Assembly: GCA_021786915.1 (NCBI GenBank)
Contig: JAJYMP010000589.1
Location: forward strand, 1 to 10,721
Origin: Chloroflexota bacterium
Lineage (GTDB): Bacteria > Chloroflexota > Limnocylindria > Limnocylindrales > CSP1-4
DNA: 10,721 nucleotides
Direction: 5' to 3'
Shown: positions 1-6,108 of the stretch, piece after piece
Layout: every line of letters begins with the position of its first letter
How positions within the stretch are numbered: the stretch's first letter is position 1
Position numbers and translations under genes: made by a program
The notes under the pieces: generated by a model
The model's input: only the letters and a program-made list of their open reading frames with translations
What the model was told of the DNA's origin: nothing
The model's database searches: none

Positions 1-262
1 CCCGCGCAGGGAAGCCGGCGTCCTTGGCGCCGAGCGCGCACGGGGGGGGCCAATTTGCGTCTCTCCCGACTCACCAGGGCGCGAGAGACGCCGACGCGCA
101 TCCGGGACCTGGGGGATTCGACGGCCCGCCAGCGCCCGCGTACACTCCGGCGGCCTACCGGCAGGTTTCGCGCACCCGAGAAGAGCGAGCGCGAGGAGCC
201 CGTCGGGACGCCCCCGCGCCGTTGGGCATCGCGCACGGGGAGCGCAAACGACTCTCCTGCCC
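1..262. other. Leader region upstream of rpsU, no supported gene
   Basis: I see no credible protein in this stretch. Open frames cross it on the + strand, but they are proline/arginine-rich, lack a ribosome binding site, and look like the frames that any very GC-rich DNA leaves open. One of them simply reads into rpsU in the same frame. The region probably holds the rpsU promoter and a 5' untranslated leader. A possible -10 hexamer is listed separately. I found no tRNA, long inverted repeat or mobile-element end here. Confidence 0.5.
117..146 (+). promoter_or_regulatory. Possible rpsU promoter (weak)
   Basis: TACACT at 141-146 matches four of six bases of the sigma-70 -10 consensus. It lies 18 bases after TTCGAC (117-122), which is only a poor -35 match. 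It would give a leader of roughly 125 bases before the rpsU TTG start. The call rests on one hexamer in a GC-rich background, so it is tentative. Confidence 0.22.
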
Positions 263-279
263 GAGGAGGTGAACCAGGT

Positions 280-465
280 TTGGCCGAAGTCCGAGTGGGC
301 GAGAACGAGACGTTCGAAAGCGCCCTCCGCCGCTTCAACAAGAAGATCCAGCAGAGCGGGATCCTCGCCGAGGCGCGTCGTCGTGAGCACTACGAGAAGC
401 CGTCGGTGAAGCGGAAGCGCAAGGAAGCGAAGCGCAAGAAGAACGCGCGAGCGAGCCAGGGCTGA
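280..465 (+). CDS. rpsU: 30S ribosomal protein S21
   Basis: This encodes a 61-residue small-subunit ribosomal protein that sits near the 16S rRNA 3' end and assists translation initiation. The early core [18 protein letters not shown] is the hallmark S21 signature. It is followed by REHYEKPS and then a lysine/arginine-rich tail ([11 protein letters not shown]) that contacts rRNA. The length fits the family (about 58-70 residues). The frame stays open far upstream, but the TTG at 280 is chosen because GGAGGT at 265-270 sits nine bases before it and because S21 homology begins there; the upstream residues are low-complexity and unlike any S21. It leads a + strand series with yqeY (122 bases downstream) and pgpH, an arrangement also known in Bacillus subtilis. 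The only unusual feature is the TTG start, which may damp expression. Confidence 0.96.
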   Translation: MAEVRVGENETFESALRRFNKKIQQSGILAEARRREHYEKPSVKRKRKEAKRKKNARASQG

Positions 466-539
466 GCCAGACCGGGTTCGCGGCCGGGCGATCGAGGGCC
501 GAGGACGGCGCGCCAGCCGATGACGGCACCCGCAACCCG

Positions 540-569
540 CCGCGGACCCGCGGCACCCCCGACGGGGGT
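540..569 (+). terminator. Two tandem GC-rich hairpins between rpsU and yqeY
   Basis: Two hairpins lie back to back. CCGCG (540-544) pairs with CGCGG (549-553) around loop GACC. ACCCCC (555-560) pairs with GGGGGT (564-569) around loop GAC. No long T-tract follows, so this is not a classic intrinsic terminator. The second stem ends only six bases before the yqeY Shine-Dalgarno sequence. It could act as an attenuator, an mRNA 3'-end stabiliser for the highly expressed rpsU message, or a control on yqeY translation. The pairing is seen directly; the role is inferred. Confidence 0.4.
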
Positions 570-587
570 TCACCCAGGAGGGTCCCG

Positions 588-1064
588 ATGACCCTACGCG
601 AACGACTCCACGACGACACGACCGCCGCGATGCGGTCGGGCGATTCGCTGCGCCGCGACACCCTGCGGATGGTCCAGAGCGCCATCTACAACGTCGAGAA
701 GGCCAAGCGAGTCGCCCTCACCGAGGACGAGGTCCTGGGCGTCGTCAGCAAGGAAGTGAAGACCCGCCGCGAGAGCGTCGAGGCGTTCCGCAGCGGCGGG
801 CGCGAGGACCTCGCGACCAAGGAGGAGGCGGAGATCGCCATCCTCTCGGGCTACCTCCCGCAGCAGCTCACCGATGACGAGCTGCGCGCCCTGGTCGAGG
901 ACGGGGTCGCCGCCACCGGCGCCACCACCGCCCGCGACATGGGCAGGGTGATGGGCTACCTCGCCCCCAGGATCCGCGGCCGCGCCGACGGCAAGGTCGC
1001 CTCGGGCATGGTCGCCCAGGCGCTGGCCCGCGCTGACCTCGCCGCGCACGGGGCCGGCCACTAG
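588..1064 (+). CDS. yqeY: GatB/YqeY domain-containing protein
   Basis: This 158-residue soluble protein is of the YqeY family, related to the C-terminal tRNA-binding domain of GatB in the Asp-tRNA(Asn)/Glu-tRNA(Gln) amidotransferase. Its exact cellular role is not settled, but it is usually taken to be tRNA-associated. Recognisable family segments are the N-terminal helix MTLRERLHDD, KEVKTRRESVEAFRSGGRED (about residues 55-74), EAEIAILSGYLPQQL (80-94) and the C-terminal DMGRVMGYLAPRIRGRADG (117-135). The length is typical (about 148-155 residues). The ATG at 588 is supported by AGGAGGG at 576-582, five bases upstream. It follows rpsU, a widely conserved pairing, and ends 24 bases before pgpH, so the two are probably co-transcribed. 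The assignment is secure; the biochemical function is not. Confidence 0.95.
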   Translation: MTLRERLHDDTTAAMRSGDSLRRDTLRMVQSAIYNVEKAKRVALTEDEVLGVVSKEVKTRRESVEAFRSGGREDLATKEEAEIAILSGYLPQQLTDDELRALVEDGVAATGATTARDMGRVMGYLAPRIRGRADGKVASGMVAQALARADLAAHGAGH

Positions 1065-1088
1065 GCCGCAGGGCGCAGGGTCGAACCC

Positions 1089-3251
1089 GTGCTCACCTCG
1101 TGGGCCCCTGAGGCCAGCGTCGACTTCACCCGCCGCGACGCGTGGCGCCTGCTCGCCGCGTCGGCCCTGCTGATCGCGGCGATGTCGGCGATCCTGGGTC
1201 TCGATGTGCTGCCCGCGCAGCCGGCGCTCGAGCTGGGCCAGCCTGCGCCGACCATCGTCCAGGCGCCGCGCGCGAGCCACTACATCAGCCAGGTCCTCAC
1301 CAACCAGGCGAAGGACGCGGCGCGCGCGGCCGTCGAGCCGCAGTACACCTACACGGCCGCGAGCGCTGCGGCGGTGGCCGCCCAGCAGGCGCGGGCGTTC
1401 GAGCAGCAGGCGGCCGTGGTGGACGCGGCGTTCGCACCCGGCGTGACCCCGCTGGGTCGGCAGGCGCTGCTCGCCGGGGCGCTCGGCGACCTCTCGTCGG
1501 CGGACCGCAAGACGCTCACCGACCTGACCGCGGAGCGATGGCAGGCCGTCCGGACCGAGGCGGCGCGCGTCCTCGCCACCGTCGAGGGCGCCGAGCTGCG
1601 CGACAGCGAGCTGCCGCTGATCAGGAGCGGCATCGCGGACCGGATCGCGGGCGACCTCTCGCCCGACGAGCGCTCGCTGGCGGCGGCCATGGTGGGGCCG
1701 CTGCTCGTCCCCAACTCGTCCTATTCGGAGCAGCTGACCCAGGAGCAGGAGGCCGCCGCGGCCGCCGCGGTCGCCCCCGTCCAGGCCAGCTGGGAGCAGG
1801 GCGAGACGATCGTCGCCAACGGCGTCCGCATCGACGCCGCCGCCTACGAGGCCATCGTCTTCTTCGGGCTCAACCAGGGCGGGCTCGATGTCGCGCGCCT
1901 CGTCGGGTTCTTCGGCCTCTCGGTCCTGACCATCGCGCTGCTGCTGCTGTGGACCTGGCGGTTCCGCCGTGAGTTCTGGCACCGCAACAACGTGCTCCTG
2001 TTGCTGAGCGTGATCCTGCTGGTGGCCGTCCTCTCGCTCAAGCTCACCGCCGGCCGCTACTGGCTGCCGTACGCGCTGCCGCTCGGAGCCGTGGGCATGC
2101 TGGTCACGGTCCTCCTCGACGGGGGGCCGGCGCTGGTCCTGACCGCGCTGCTGGCGATCCTCGCCGCGGCGGTGAACGGCGGCGGGTACGGCGGCGGGCT
2201 CGAGCTGGCCGCGTACACCATGCTGGGAGGGATCGCCGGGATCGTGGCCGTGCGCCGCGGCGACCGGCTGTCGGTCTTCGTCCGCGCGGGCGCCTCCGTG
2301 TTCGTCGTCCAGGCGATGGTGATCGTGATCTTCGCGCTGCTGGGCCGGCAGGACATGCGCGGCGTGCTGGAGCTGATCGGTGCCGTCGCGGTGTCGTCCG
2401 GCGGCGCGGCGGTGGCGACGGCAGGCTCGGTGGCGGTCGTCGGCTCCGTGTTCGGCATCCTCACGGTGTTCCAGCTGCTCGAGCTCGCGAACCCCTCGGC
2501 GCCGCTCCTGCGGCGGCTGCTCGTCGAGACGCCCGGCACCTACCACCACTCGCTCATGGTGGGCAACCTCGCGGAGCGCGCGGCCGAGGCGATCGGCGCG
2601 GACCCGCTCGTGGCGCGCGTGGCCGCGTACTACCACGACGTGGGCAAGCTCTCGAACCCGGCCGCGTTCATCGAGAACCAGGCGGGCGGCGACAACCTCC
2701 ACGACGAGCTGGACCCCGAGTCGTCGGCACAGCTGCTCAAGAGCCACGTGTCCGAGGGGATCGACATCGCCTACGGCGCGGGGCTGCCCAAGACGCTGAT
2801 CGCGTTCATCCCGCAGCACCACGGGACGGGCGTGATGTCGTACTTCTACGCGCGGGCGCGGGAGGCGGCTGCCGCGCCCTTCGGCGGGCTCGACACGGTC
2901 GAGGGCCGCAAGGCCGCCGAAGCCGTGGACATCCGCCGGTTCCGCCACGGCGGGCCCAAGCCGCAGTCGCGCGAGGCCGCGATCATCATGCTCGCCGACT
3001 CTGTGGAGGCGTCCGTCCGCTCGCTCGCGTCACGCGACGAGGGGGCGATCCGCGCGATGGTGGCCCGGATCTTCGAGGAGCGGATCGCCGACGGCCAGTT
3101 CAACGAGTGCGACCTGACGCTGCGCGACCTCGAGCGCATCCGCGAGGCGTTCGTGGGGCAGCTGCTGGGCATGTACCACCAGCGCGTGGCTTACCCGCAG
3201 AACAAGGTGGTCGAACTGGAGTCGCGTCGCGCGAAGACCGGCGAGGACTGA
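1089..3251 (+). CDS. pgpH: 7TM-HD membrane phosphodiesterase (PgpH/YqfF family, predicted c-di-AMP hydrolase)
   Basis: This is a 720-residue membrane protein. Characterised PgpH proteins hydrolyse cyclic di-AMP to pApA and so influence potassium and osmotic homeostasis. The order of parts is complete: an N-terminal transmembrane helix (about 20-40), a large extracytoplasmic 7TMR-HDED domain (about 42-260), seven hydrophobic segments (about 267-470), and a cytoplasmic HD domain. Metal-binding residues visible in the HD domain are H487 (in TYHHSLMVGNLAE), H516-D517 (YYHDVGK), H553 (SHVSEG), H577-H578 (IPQHHGT) and D637 (ADSVEAS), so an active enzyme is expected. Length and layout match B. subtilis YqfF (about 711 residues). 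The GTG start at 1089 has a modest AGGG eight bases upstream and is placed before the first membrane helix. It lies 24 bases after yqeY and is probably in its operon. The HD family is certain; the c-di-AMP substrate is inferred from the family. Confidence 0.93.
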   Translation: MLTSWAPEASVDFTRRDAWRLLAASALLIAAMSAILGLDVLPAQPALELGQPAPTIVQAPRASHYISQVLTNQAKDAARAAVEPQYTYTAASAAAVAAQQARAFEQQAAVVDAAFAPGVTPLGRQALLAGALGDLSSADRKTLTDLTAERWQAVRTEAARVLATVEGAELRDSELPLIRSGIADRIAGDLSPDERSLAAAMVGPLLVPNSSYSEQLTQEQEAAAAAAVAPVQASWEQGETIVANGVRIDAAAYEAIVFFGLNQGGLDVARLVGFFGLSVLTIALLLLWTWRFRREFWHRNNVLLLLSVILLVAVLSLKLTAGRYWLPYALPLGAVGMLVTVLLDGGPALVLTALLAILAAAVNGGGYGGGLELAAYTMLGGIAGIVAVRRGDRLSVFVRAGASVFVVQAMVIVIFALLGRQDMRGVLELIGAVAVSSGGAAVATAGSVAVVGSVFGILTVFQLLELANPSAPLLRRLLVETPGTYHHSLMVGNLAERAAEAIGADPLVARVAAYYHDVGKLSNPAAFIENQAGGDNLHDELDPESSAQLLKSHVSEGIDIAYGAGLPKTLIAFIPQHHGTGVMSYFYARAREAAAAPFGGLDTVEGRKAAEAVDIRRFRHGGPKPQSREAAIIMLADSVEASVRSLASRDEGAIRAMVARIFEERIADGQFNECDLTLRDLERIREAFVGQLLGMYHQRVAYPQNKVVELESRRAKTGED

Positions 3252-3266
3252 CGCCCGCTCCGGGAC

Positions 3267-3294
3267 CGTATTGGTGCCTCTCGGCACCAATACG
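3267..3294. terminator. Perfect 12-bp hairpin after pgpH (terminator or operator)
   Basis: CGTATTGGTGCC (3267-3278) is exactly reverse-complementary to GGCACCAATACG (3283-3294), with a four-base TCTC loop. It starts 15 bases after the pgpH stop. No T-run follows (TGCCCC comes next), so it may be a Rho-independent-like or processing hairpin that ends the rpsU-yqeY-pgpH transcript. It could instead be a palindromic operator for the downstream peptidase gene. Its arms are less GC-rich than the surroundings, which makes a 12-bp perfect match less likely to be chance. Confidence 0.6.
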
Positions 3295-3305
3295 TGCCCC
3301 GGGGC

Positions 3306-3334
3306 TTGACCCCAGTCCGGCGCAGGGCCACCAT
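3306..3334 (+). promoter_or_regulatory. Possible promoter of the S53 peptidase gene
   Basis: TTGACC (3306-3311) is a five-of-six match to the sigma-70 -35 box. Seventeen bases later stands CACCAT (3329-3334), a poor -10 that keeps only the A, A and T positions. The pair lies just after the 12-bp hairpin and 61 bases before the ATG at 3396. An own promoter is expected, because the gene is separated from pgpH by that hairpin. Support is limited to the -35 hexamer and position. Confidence 0.25.
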
Positions 3335-3395
3335 GCGGCGGTGGTAATCGGCGCGTCCCGCGCCTCTAGAAGCTCCCTTGATTCGAGGCAGAGCA

Positions 3396-5480
3396 ATGCG
3401 GTCGCTCGTTCGTCGCCTCGTGGCGGTGGTGACTGCCACGATGGTGTTCTCGCTGGTCGCAGCCCCATCGCTGTCAGCCGCGGGCCCGACGTGGAGCCAC
3501 CGCGACGTGAATGTCTGCGGGCCCGCTAGCGCCGGCACCGCCGCCTGCGATAGCGTCGCCCGCGTCCTGTACCAGAACGGCAGCGAGTTCCTCGCCAAGT
3601 CCCCCCAGGACCTCGGCCGTATCGCGCAGCCAGCGGCATCCGTGTCGTACAACGCCCTCGGCATCCGCACGGCCTACGGCATCACCGGCGTGGGCACCCC
3701 GTCCCAGGTGGTCGCGATCGTCGACGCTTACGACAACCCGAACGCCTACTCCCACCTCTCCACGTACCGCAGCAGCAACCCGACGCTGATGCCGGCCATG
3801 GCCGACTGCTCGAGTTCGCCGTCCAGCCTCTCTAGCGGGTCGAGCCCCTGCTTCGCCAAGGTGGACCAGAAGGGCGGCACCAGCTACCCGAGAGCCAACT
3901 CTGGCTGGGCCACCGAGATCGACCTCGACCTGCAGGCGGCTTCGGCGGTTTGCCCCAAGTGCAGCATCCTGCTCGTGGAAGCCAACTCCTCGTCGTTCGC
4001 CGACCTCGGCACCGCCGTCACCCTCGCGTCGGGCGTCACCGGCGTACGCGCCATTTCCAACAGCTACAGCTCGTCGGGCGATGTCCCGGGCTCCAGCTAC
4101 CCGGCCTGGGACAATGCGGCCAAGACGGGCATCGCGGTCATGGCCTCGACCGGCGACGGCGGCTACGGCGTCGGGTTCCCGGCCTCGGCCACCTACGTGC
4201 TTGGTGTGGGCGGCACCAACCTCCAGGTTGACGCGACCGGCGTCCGCTCGTCCGAGACGGCGTGGTCCGGCGCTGGCAGCGGCTGTTCCACGTATAACGC
4301 CGCGGCCCCGTGGCAGGTCATCACCGGCAGCCCGTGCCCCAGCTCCAAGGCGATCGCGGACCTGTCCGCCGACGCCGACCCGAACTCGGGCTTCCAGATC
4401 TACACGACGTACAACCACATCACCGGCTGGTGGATCTTCGGCGGCACCAGCCTGTCGTCGCCGCTCATGGGCGCGCTGTACGCGATGCAGGGCGGCTACG
4501 GCAGCACGACGCTCGCCGGCGCCTACGCCTGGGACCCCAGCACGCCCTACTACGACGTCACCTCGGGCTCGAACGGGTCTTGCGGCGCGCCATTGTGCAC
4601 GGCGCAATCCGGCTGGGACGGCCCGACCGGGCGCGGCAGCATCCAGATGGCGCCCGTGACGCAGAACCTCACCTCGATCGCCGTCTCGCCGGCCAGCGCC
4701 ACGGTCACCGCGGGCACCGGCACGCAGCAGTTCACAGCTCAGGAGCTTGACGAGAACGGCAAGCCGATGGCGACGCAGCCGTCTTCGTTCAGTTGGTCGG
4801 CCGGCGGCGGCACCATCACCCAGAGCGGCCTGTTCACGGCGGGCGCAAGTGGTGGCATCTACACCGTCACCGCTTCCGCCGACAACCTGAGCGGTACCGC
4901 GAGTGTCTACGTGCAGGCGCCGAAGTCCATCACCGTCTCGCCGGCCAGCGCCACGGTCACCGCGGGCACCGGCACGCAGCAGTTCACAGCTCAGGAGCTT
5001 GACGAGACCGGGAAGCCGATGGCGACGCAGCCGACCTTCGGCTGGTCGATCGACTCTTCGTGCGCCGGCTCAGTCACCGCGAGCGGCCTCTTCACGGCGG
5101 GTAGCTCGGCTGGCGCGTGCACCGTCACGGCCTCGGCCGACGGCCTGATCGGCACCGCGAGCGTCACGGTGACCGCGGCTGCTCCTGACTTCTCGCTCTC
5201 GGCGGGTCCGACGCCGCAGTCGGTGCGACGAGGTGGCACGGTCAACTACACGATCACGATCACGCAGATCAACGGCTTCTCGGGCAGCGTCTCCCTGAGC
5301 GTGTCGGGCGCCCCGGGCGGCGCCCAGGTGACCTTCACGCCCAATCCCGCGACCGCGGGCGCCACACTCACCGTCGCGACGCGGCCCAAGACCTCGCCCA
5401 GGACTTACACGCTGACGATCACCGGCGTCAGCGGCACCTTGAGTCACACCACGAGCGTGTCGCTGACCGTAACCAAGTAG
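3396..5480 (+). CDS. Secreted sedolisin-like (S53) serine peptidase with three C-terminal Ig-like domains
   Basis: This is a 694-residue exported protein. A signal peptide spans residues 1-29 (RR near the start, hydrophobic core, likely cut near SLSAA). A short Cys-containing segment (CGPASAGTAACDSVARV) precedes the catalytic domain (about 75-420). Sedolisin landmarks are E174 and D178 (ATEIDLD), the oxyanion aspartate D254 (ASTGDGGYGVGFPAS, then VLGVGGT), nucleophile S352 (FGGTSLSSP) and a terminal calcium-site-like YYDVTSG...GWDGPTGRG. The roughly 190-residue activation prodomain of classical kumamolisins is absent. Two Big-like domains (about 425-507 and 510-592) and a third Ig-like domain (597-694, NPATAGATLTV...TYTLTITG) follow, probably for substrate or surface attachment. 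Several cysteines could form disulfides. The ATG at 3396 is preferred over the upstream TTG at 3378 because GAGG at 3385-3388 fits it. It resembles secreted S53 proteins of soil actinobacteria and Chloroflexota. Catalysis and the acidic pH preference are inferred from the family. Confidence 0.88.
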   Translation: MRSLVRRLVAVVTATMVFSLVAAPSLSAAGPTWSHRDVNVCGPASAGTAACDSVARVLYQNGSEFLAKSPQDLGRIAQPAASVSYNALGIRTAYGITGVGTPSQVVAIVDAYDNPNAYSHLSTYRSSNPTLMPAMADCSSSPSSLSSGSSPCFAKVDQKGGTSYPRANSGWATEIDLDLQAASAVCPKCSILLVEANSSSFADLGTAVTLASGVTGVRAISNSYSSSGDVPGSSYPAWDNAAKTGIAVMASTGDGGYGVGFPASATYVLGVGGTNLQVDATGVRSSETAWSGAGSGCSTYNAAAPWQVITGSPCPSSKAIADLSADADPNSGFQIYTTYNHITGWWIFGGTSLSSPLMGALYAMQGGYGSTTLAGAYAWDPSTPYYDVTSGSNGSCGAPLCTAQSGWDGPTGRGSIQMAPVTQNLTSIAVSPASATVTAGTGTQQFTAQELDENGKPMATQPSSFSWSAGGGTITQSGLFTAGASGGIYTVTASADNLSGTASVYVQAPKSITVSPASATVTAGTGTQQFTAQELDETGKPMATQPTFGWSIDSSCAGSVTASGLFTAGSSAGACTVTASADGLIGTASVTVTAAAPDFSLSAGPTPQSVRRGGTVNYTITITQINGFSGSVSLSVSGAPGGAQVTFTPNPATAGATLTVATRPKTSPRTYTLTITGVSGTLSHTTSVSLTVTK
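4681..4780 (+). repeat. Intragenic direct repeat, copy 1 (first Big-like domain)
   Basis: This 100-base segment recurs at 4933-5032, an offset of exactly 252 bases (84 codons), with only two differences (at 4756 and 4760). The first 75 bases are identical. It encodes the start of the first Big-like domain (VSPASATVTAGTGTQQ...). The remainder of the two domains is much less similar, so identity is confined to this block. Confidence 0.95.
4933..5032 (+). repeat. Intragenic direct repeat, copy 2 (second Big-like domain)
   Basis: This is the partner of 4681-4780, identical in 98 of 100 bases by my count. It encodes the start of the second Big-like domain. After GDGA-type codons the sequences diverge: SSFSWSAGGG in copy 1 corresponds to TFGWSIDSSC in copy 2, where two cysteines (SSCAG and GACTV) appear that copy 1 lacks. 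Confidence 0.95.
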
Positions 5481-5503
5481 CGCACGCCGCCTCACCCGAA
5501 GCA

Positions 5504-5527
5504 GGCCGTCGCCCTCGGGCGGCGGCC
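5504..5527. terminator. Bidirectional hairpin terminator between the peptidase gene and def
   Basis: GGCCGTCGCC (5504-5513) pairs with GGCGGCGGCC (5518-5527). This gives ten base pairs including one G-T wobble, closed by a CTCG loop. It sits in the 67-base gap between two convergent genes, 23 bases after the peptidase stop and 20 bases from the def stop, which is where a shared terminator is expected. No T-tract is present on either side, so termination would rely on the stem itself or on Rho. Confidence 0.5.
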
Positions 5528-5547
5528 GGTTCGCGTCCGGGACCGGC

Positions 5548-6051
5548 TCAGTCGGCCTCGGTCTCCTCGGCGAAGCGCTGCTCCAGCTCCTCCTCGGTGA
5601 GGATCTCCTGGCCCTCGGGCAGGCCATCGATGTAGAGCTCGCCGTGGAGGTGGTCGAACTCGTGCTGGATGGCGCGGGCCAGCTCGCCGTGGCCCGAGAT
5701 GGTCACCCGGCGCCCGTGGCGGTCCTGGCCGGTGACGACGGCGTGCTCGGCGCGCAGTCGCCACGCCCGATAGCCCGGGACCGACAGGCAGCCCTCCCAG
5801 GCGCCGTCCTCGCCGGAGTGGTGGAGGATCTCCGGGTTCGCCACCTCGTACAGCTCGTCGTCCACGCGCATCACGAACAGCTGGAGGTCCAGGCCGATCT
5901 GCTGGGCGGCCAGCCCCACGCCCGGCGCGGCGTCCATCGTCTCGACCATGTCGTCGAGCAGCCGGCCGAGCTCGCGGTCGAAGCGGGTGATCGGCTGCCC
6001 CAGCAGGCGAAGGCGGGCATCGCCGAGGGTGACGATGGGTCGGATTGGCAT
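5548..6051 (-). CDS. def: Peptide deformylase
   Basis: This 167-residue metalloenzyme removes the N-formyl group from the initiator methionine of nascent proteins at the ribosome. All three family motifs are intact: GVGLAAQQIG (44-53), EGCLS (86-90, metal ligand C88) and HEFDH (H130, catalytic E131, H134). The N-terminus MPIRPIVTLGDARLR is a standard deformylase start. That fixes the ATG at 6051, although the frame is open well upstream. The C-terminus is acidic (EEELEQRFAEETEAD). No Shine-Dalgarno precedes the ATG. Instead a TACCAT box ends six bases upstream, suggesting a leaderless or near-leaderless transcript. It is divergent from ybeY and convergent with the S53 gene. No fmt (formyltransferase) gene, a frequent def neighbour, is in the window. 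Confidence 0.96.
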   Translation of the reverse strand: MPIRPIVTLGDARLRLLGQPITRFDRELGRLLDDMVETMDAAPGVGLAAQQIGLDLQLFVMRVDDELYEVANPEILHHSGEDGAWEGCLSVPGYRAWRLRAEHAVVTGQDRHGRRVTISGHGELARAIQHEFDHLHGELYIDGLPEGQEILTEEELEQRFAEETEAD

Positions 6052-6057
6052 CGACCG

Positions 6058-6063
6058 ATGGTA
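6058..6063 (-). promoter_or_regulatory. Possible leaderless -10 box of def
   Basis: On the - strand TACCAT ends six bases before the def ATG and fits the TANNNT pattern of leaderless promoters. There is no recognisable -35 box and no Shine-Dalgarno. It overlaps the outer part of the inverted repeat 6060-6069/6090-6099. Confidence 0.33.
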
Positions 6064-6099
6064 GCGCGCGGGTGCCGAGCGGAGCCCGGGCGCGCTACC
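6060..6099. repeat. Symmetric inverted repeat in the def/ybeY divergent region
   Basis: GGTAGCGCGC (6060-6069) and GCGCGCTACC (6090-6099) are perfect reverse complements separated by 20 bases. The centre (6079.5) is almost equidistant from the two start codons (6051 and 6109). The arms contain the two TACC-type -10 candidates, so each gene sees the same promoter-like motif at nearly the same distance. It could reflect a mirrored promoter pair or a regulator site. Confidence 0.6.
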
Positions 6100-6101
6100 G
6101 T
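6096..6101 (+). promoter_or_regulatory. Possible leaderless -10 box of ybeY
   Basis: TACCGT ends seven bases before the ybeY ATG. It mirrors the TACCAT box in front of def. No -35 box and no Shine-Dalgarno are seen between it and the start. Confidence 0.33.
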
Positions 6102-6108
6102 GTGCGCC

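Noticed and set aside
55..279. Longer rpsU reading frame from an upstream ATG
   Set aside because: The extra 75 residues are Arg/Pro-rich and unlike S21. The TTG at 280 has a near-perfect Shine-Dalgarno at the right distance and fits the S21 family length.
594..2948. Long open frame (784 codons) on the - strand opposite yqeY and pgpH
   Set aside because: It is antisense to two well-supported genes, has biased composition (Arg/His/Gln/Asp-rich) and no family motif, and crosses the boundary between them.
3474..4607. Open frame on the - strand opposite the S53 peptidase
   Set aside because: It is Ala/Arg/Gly/Val-rich shadow sequence. The + strand reading gives a signal peptide and intact sedolisin motifs.
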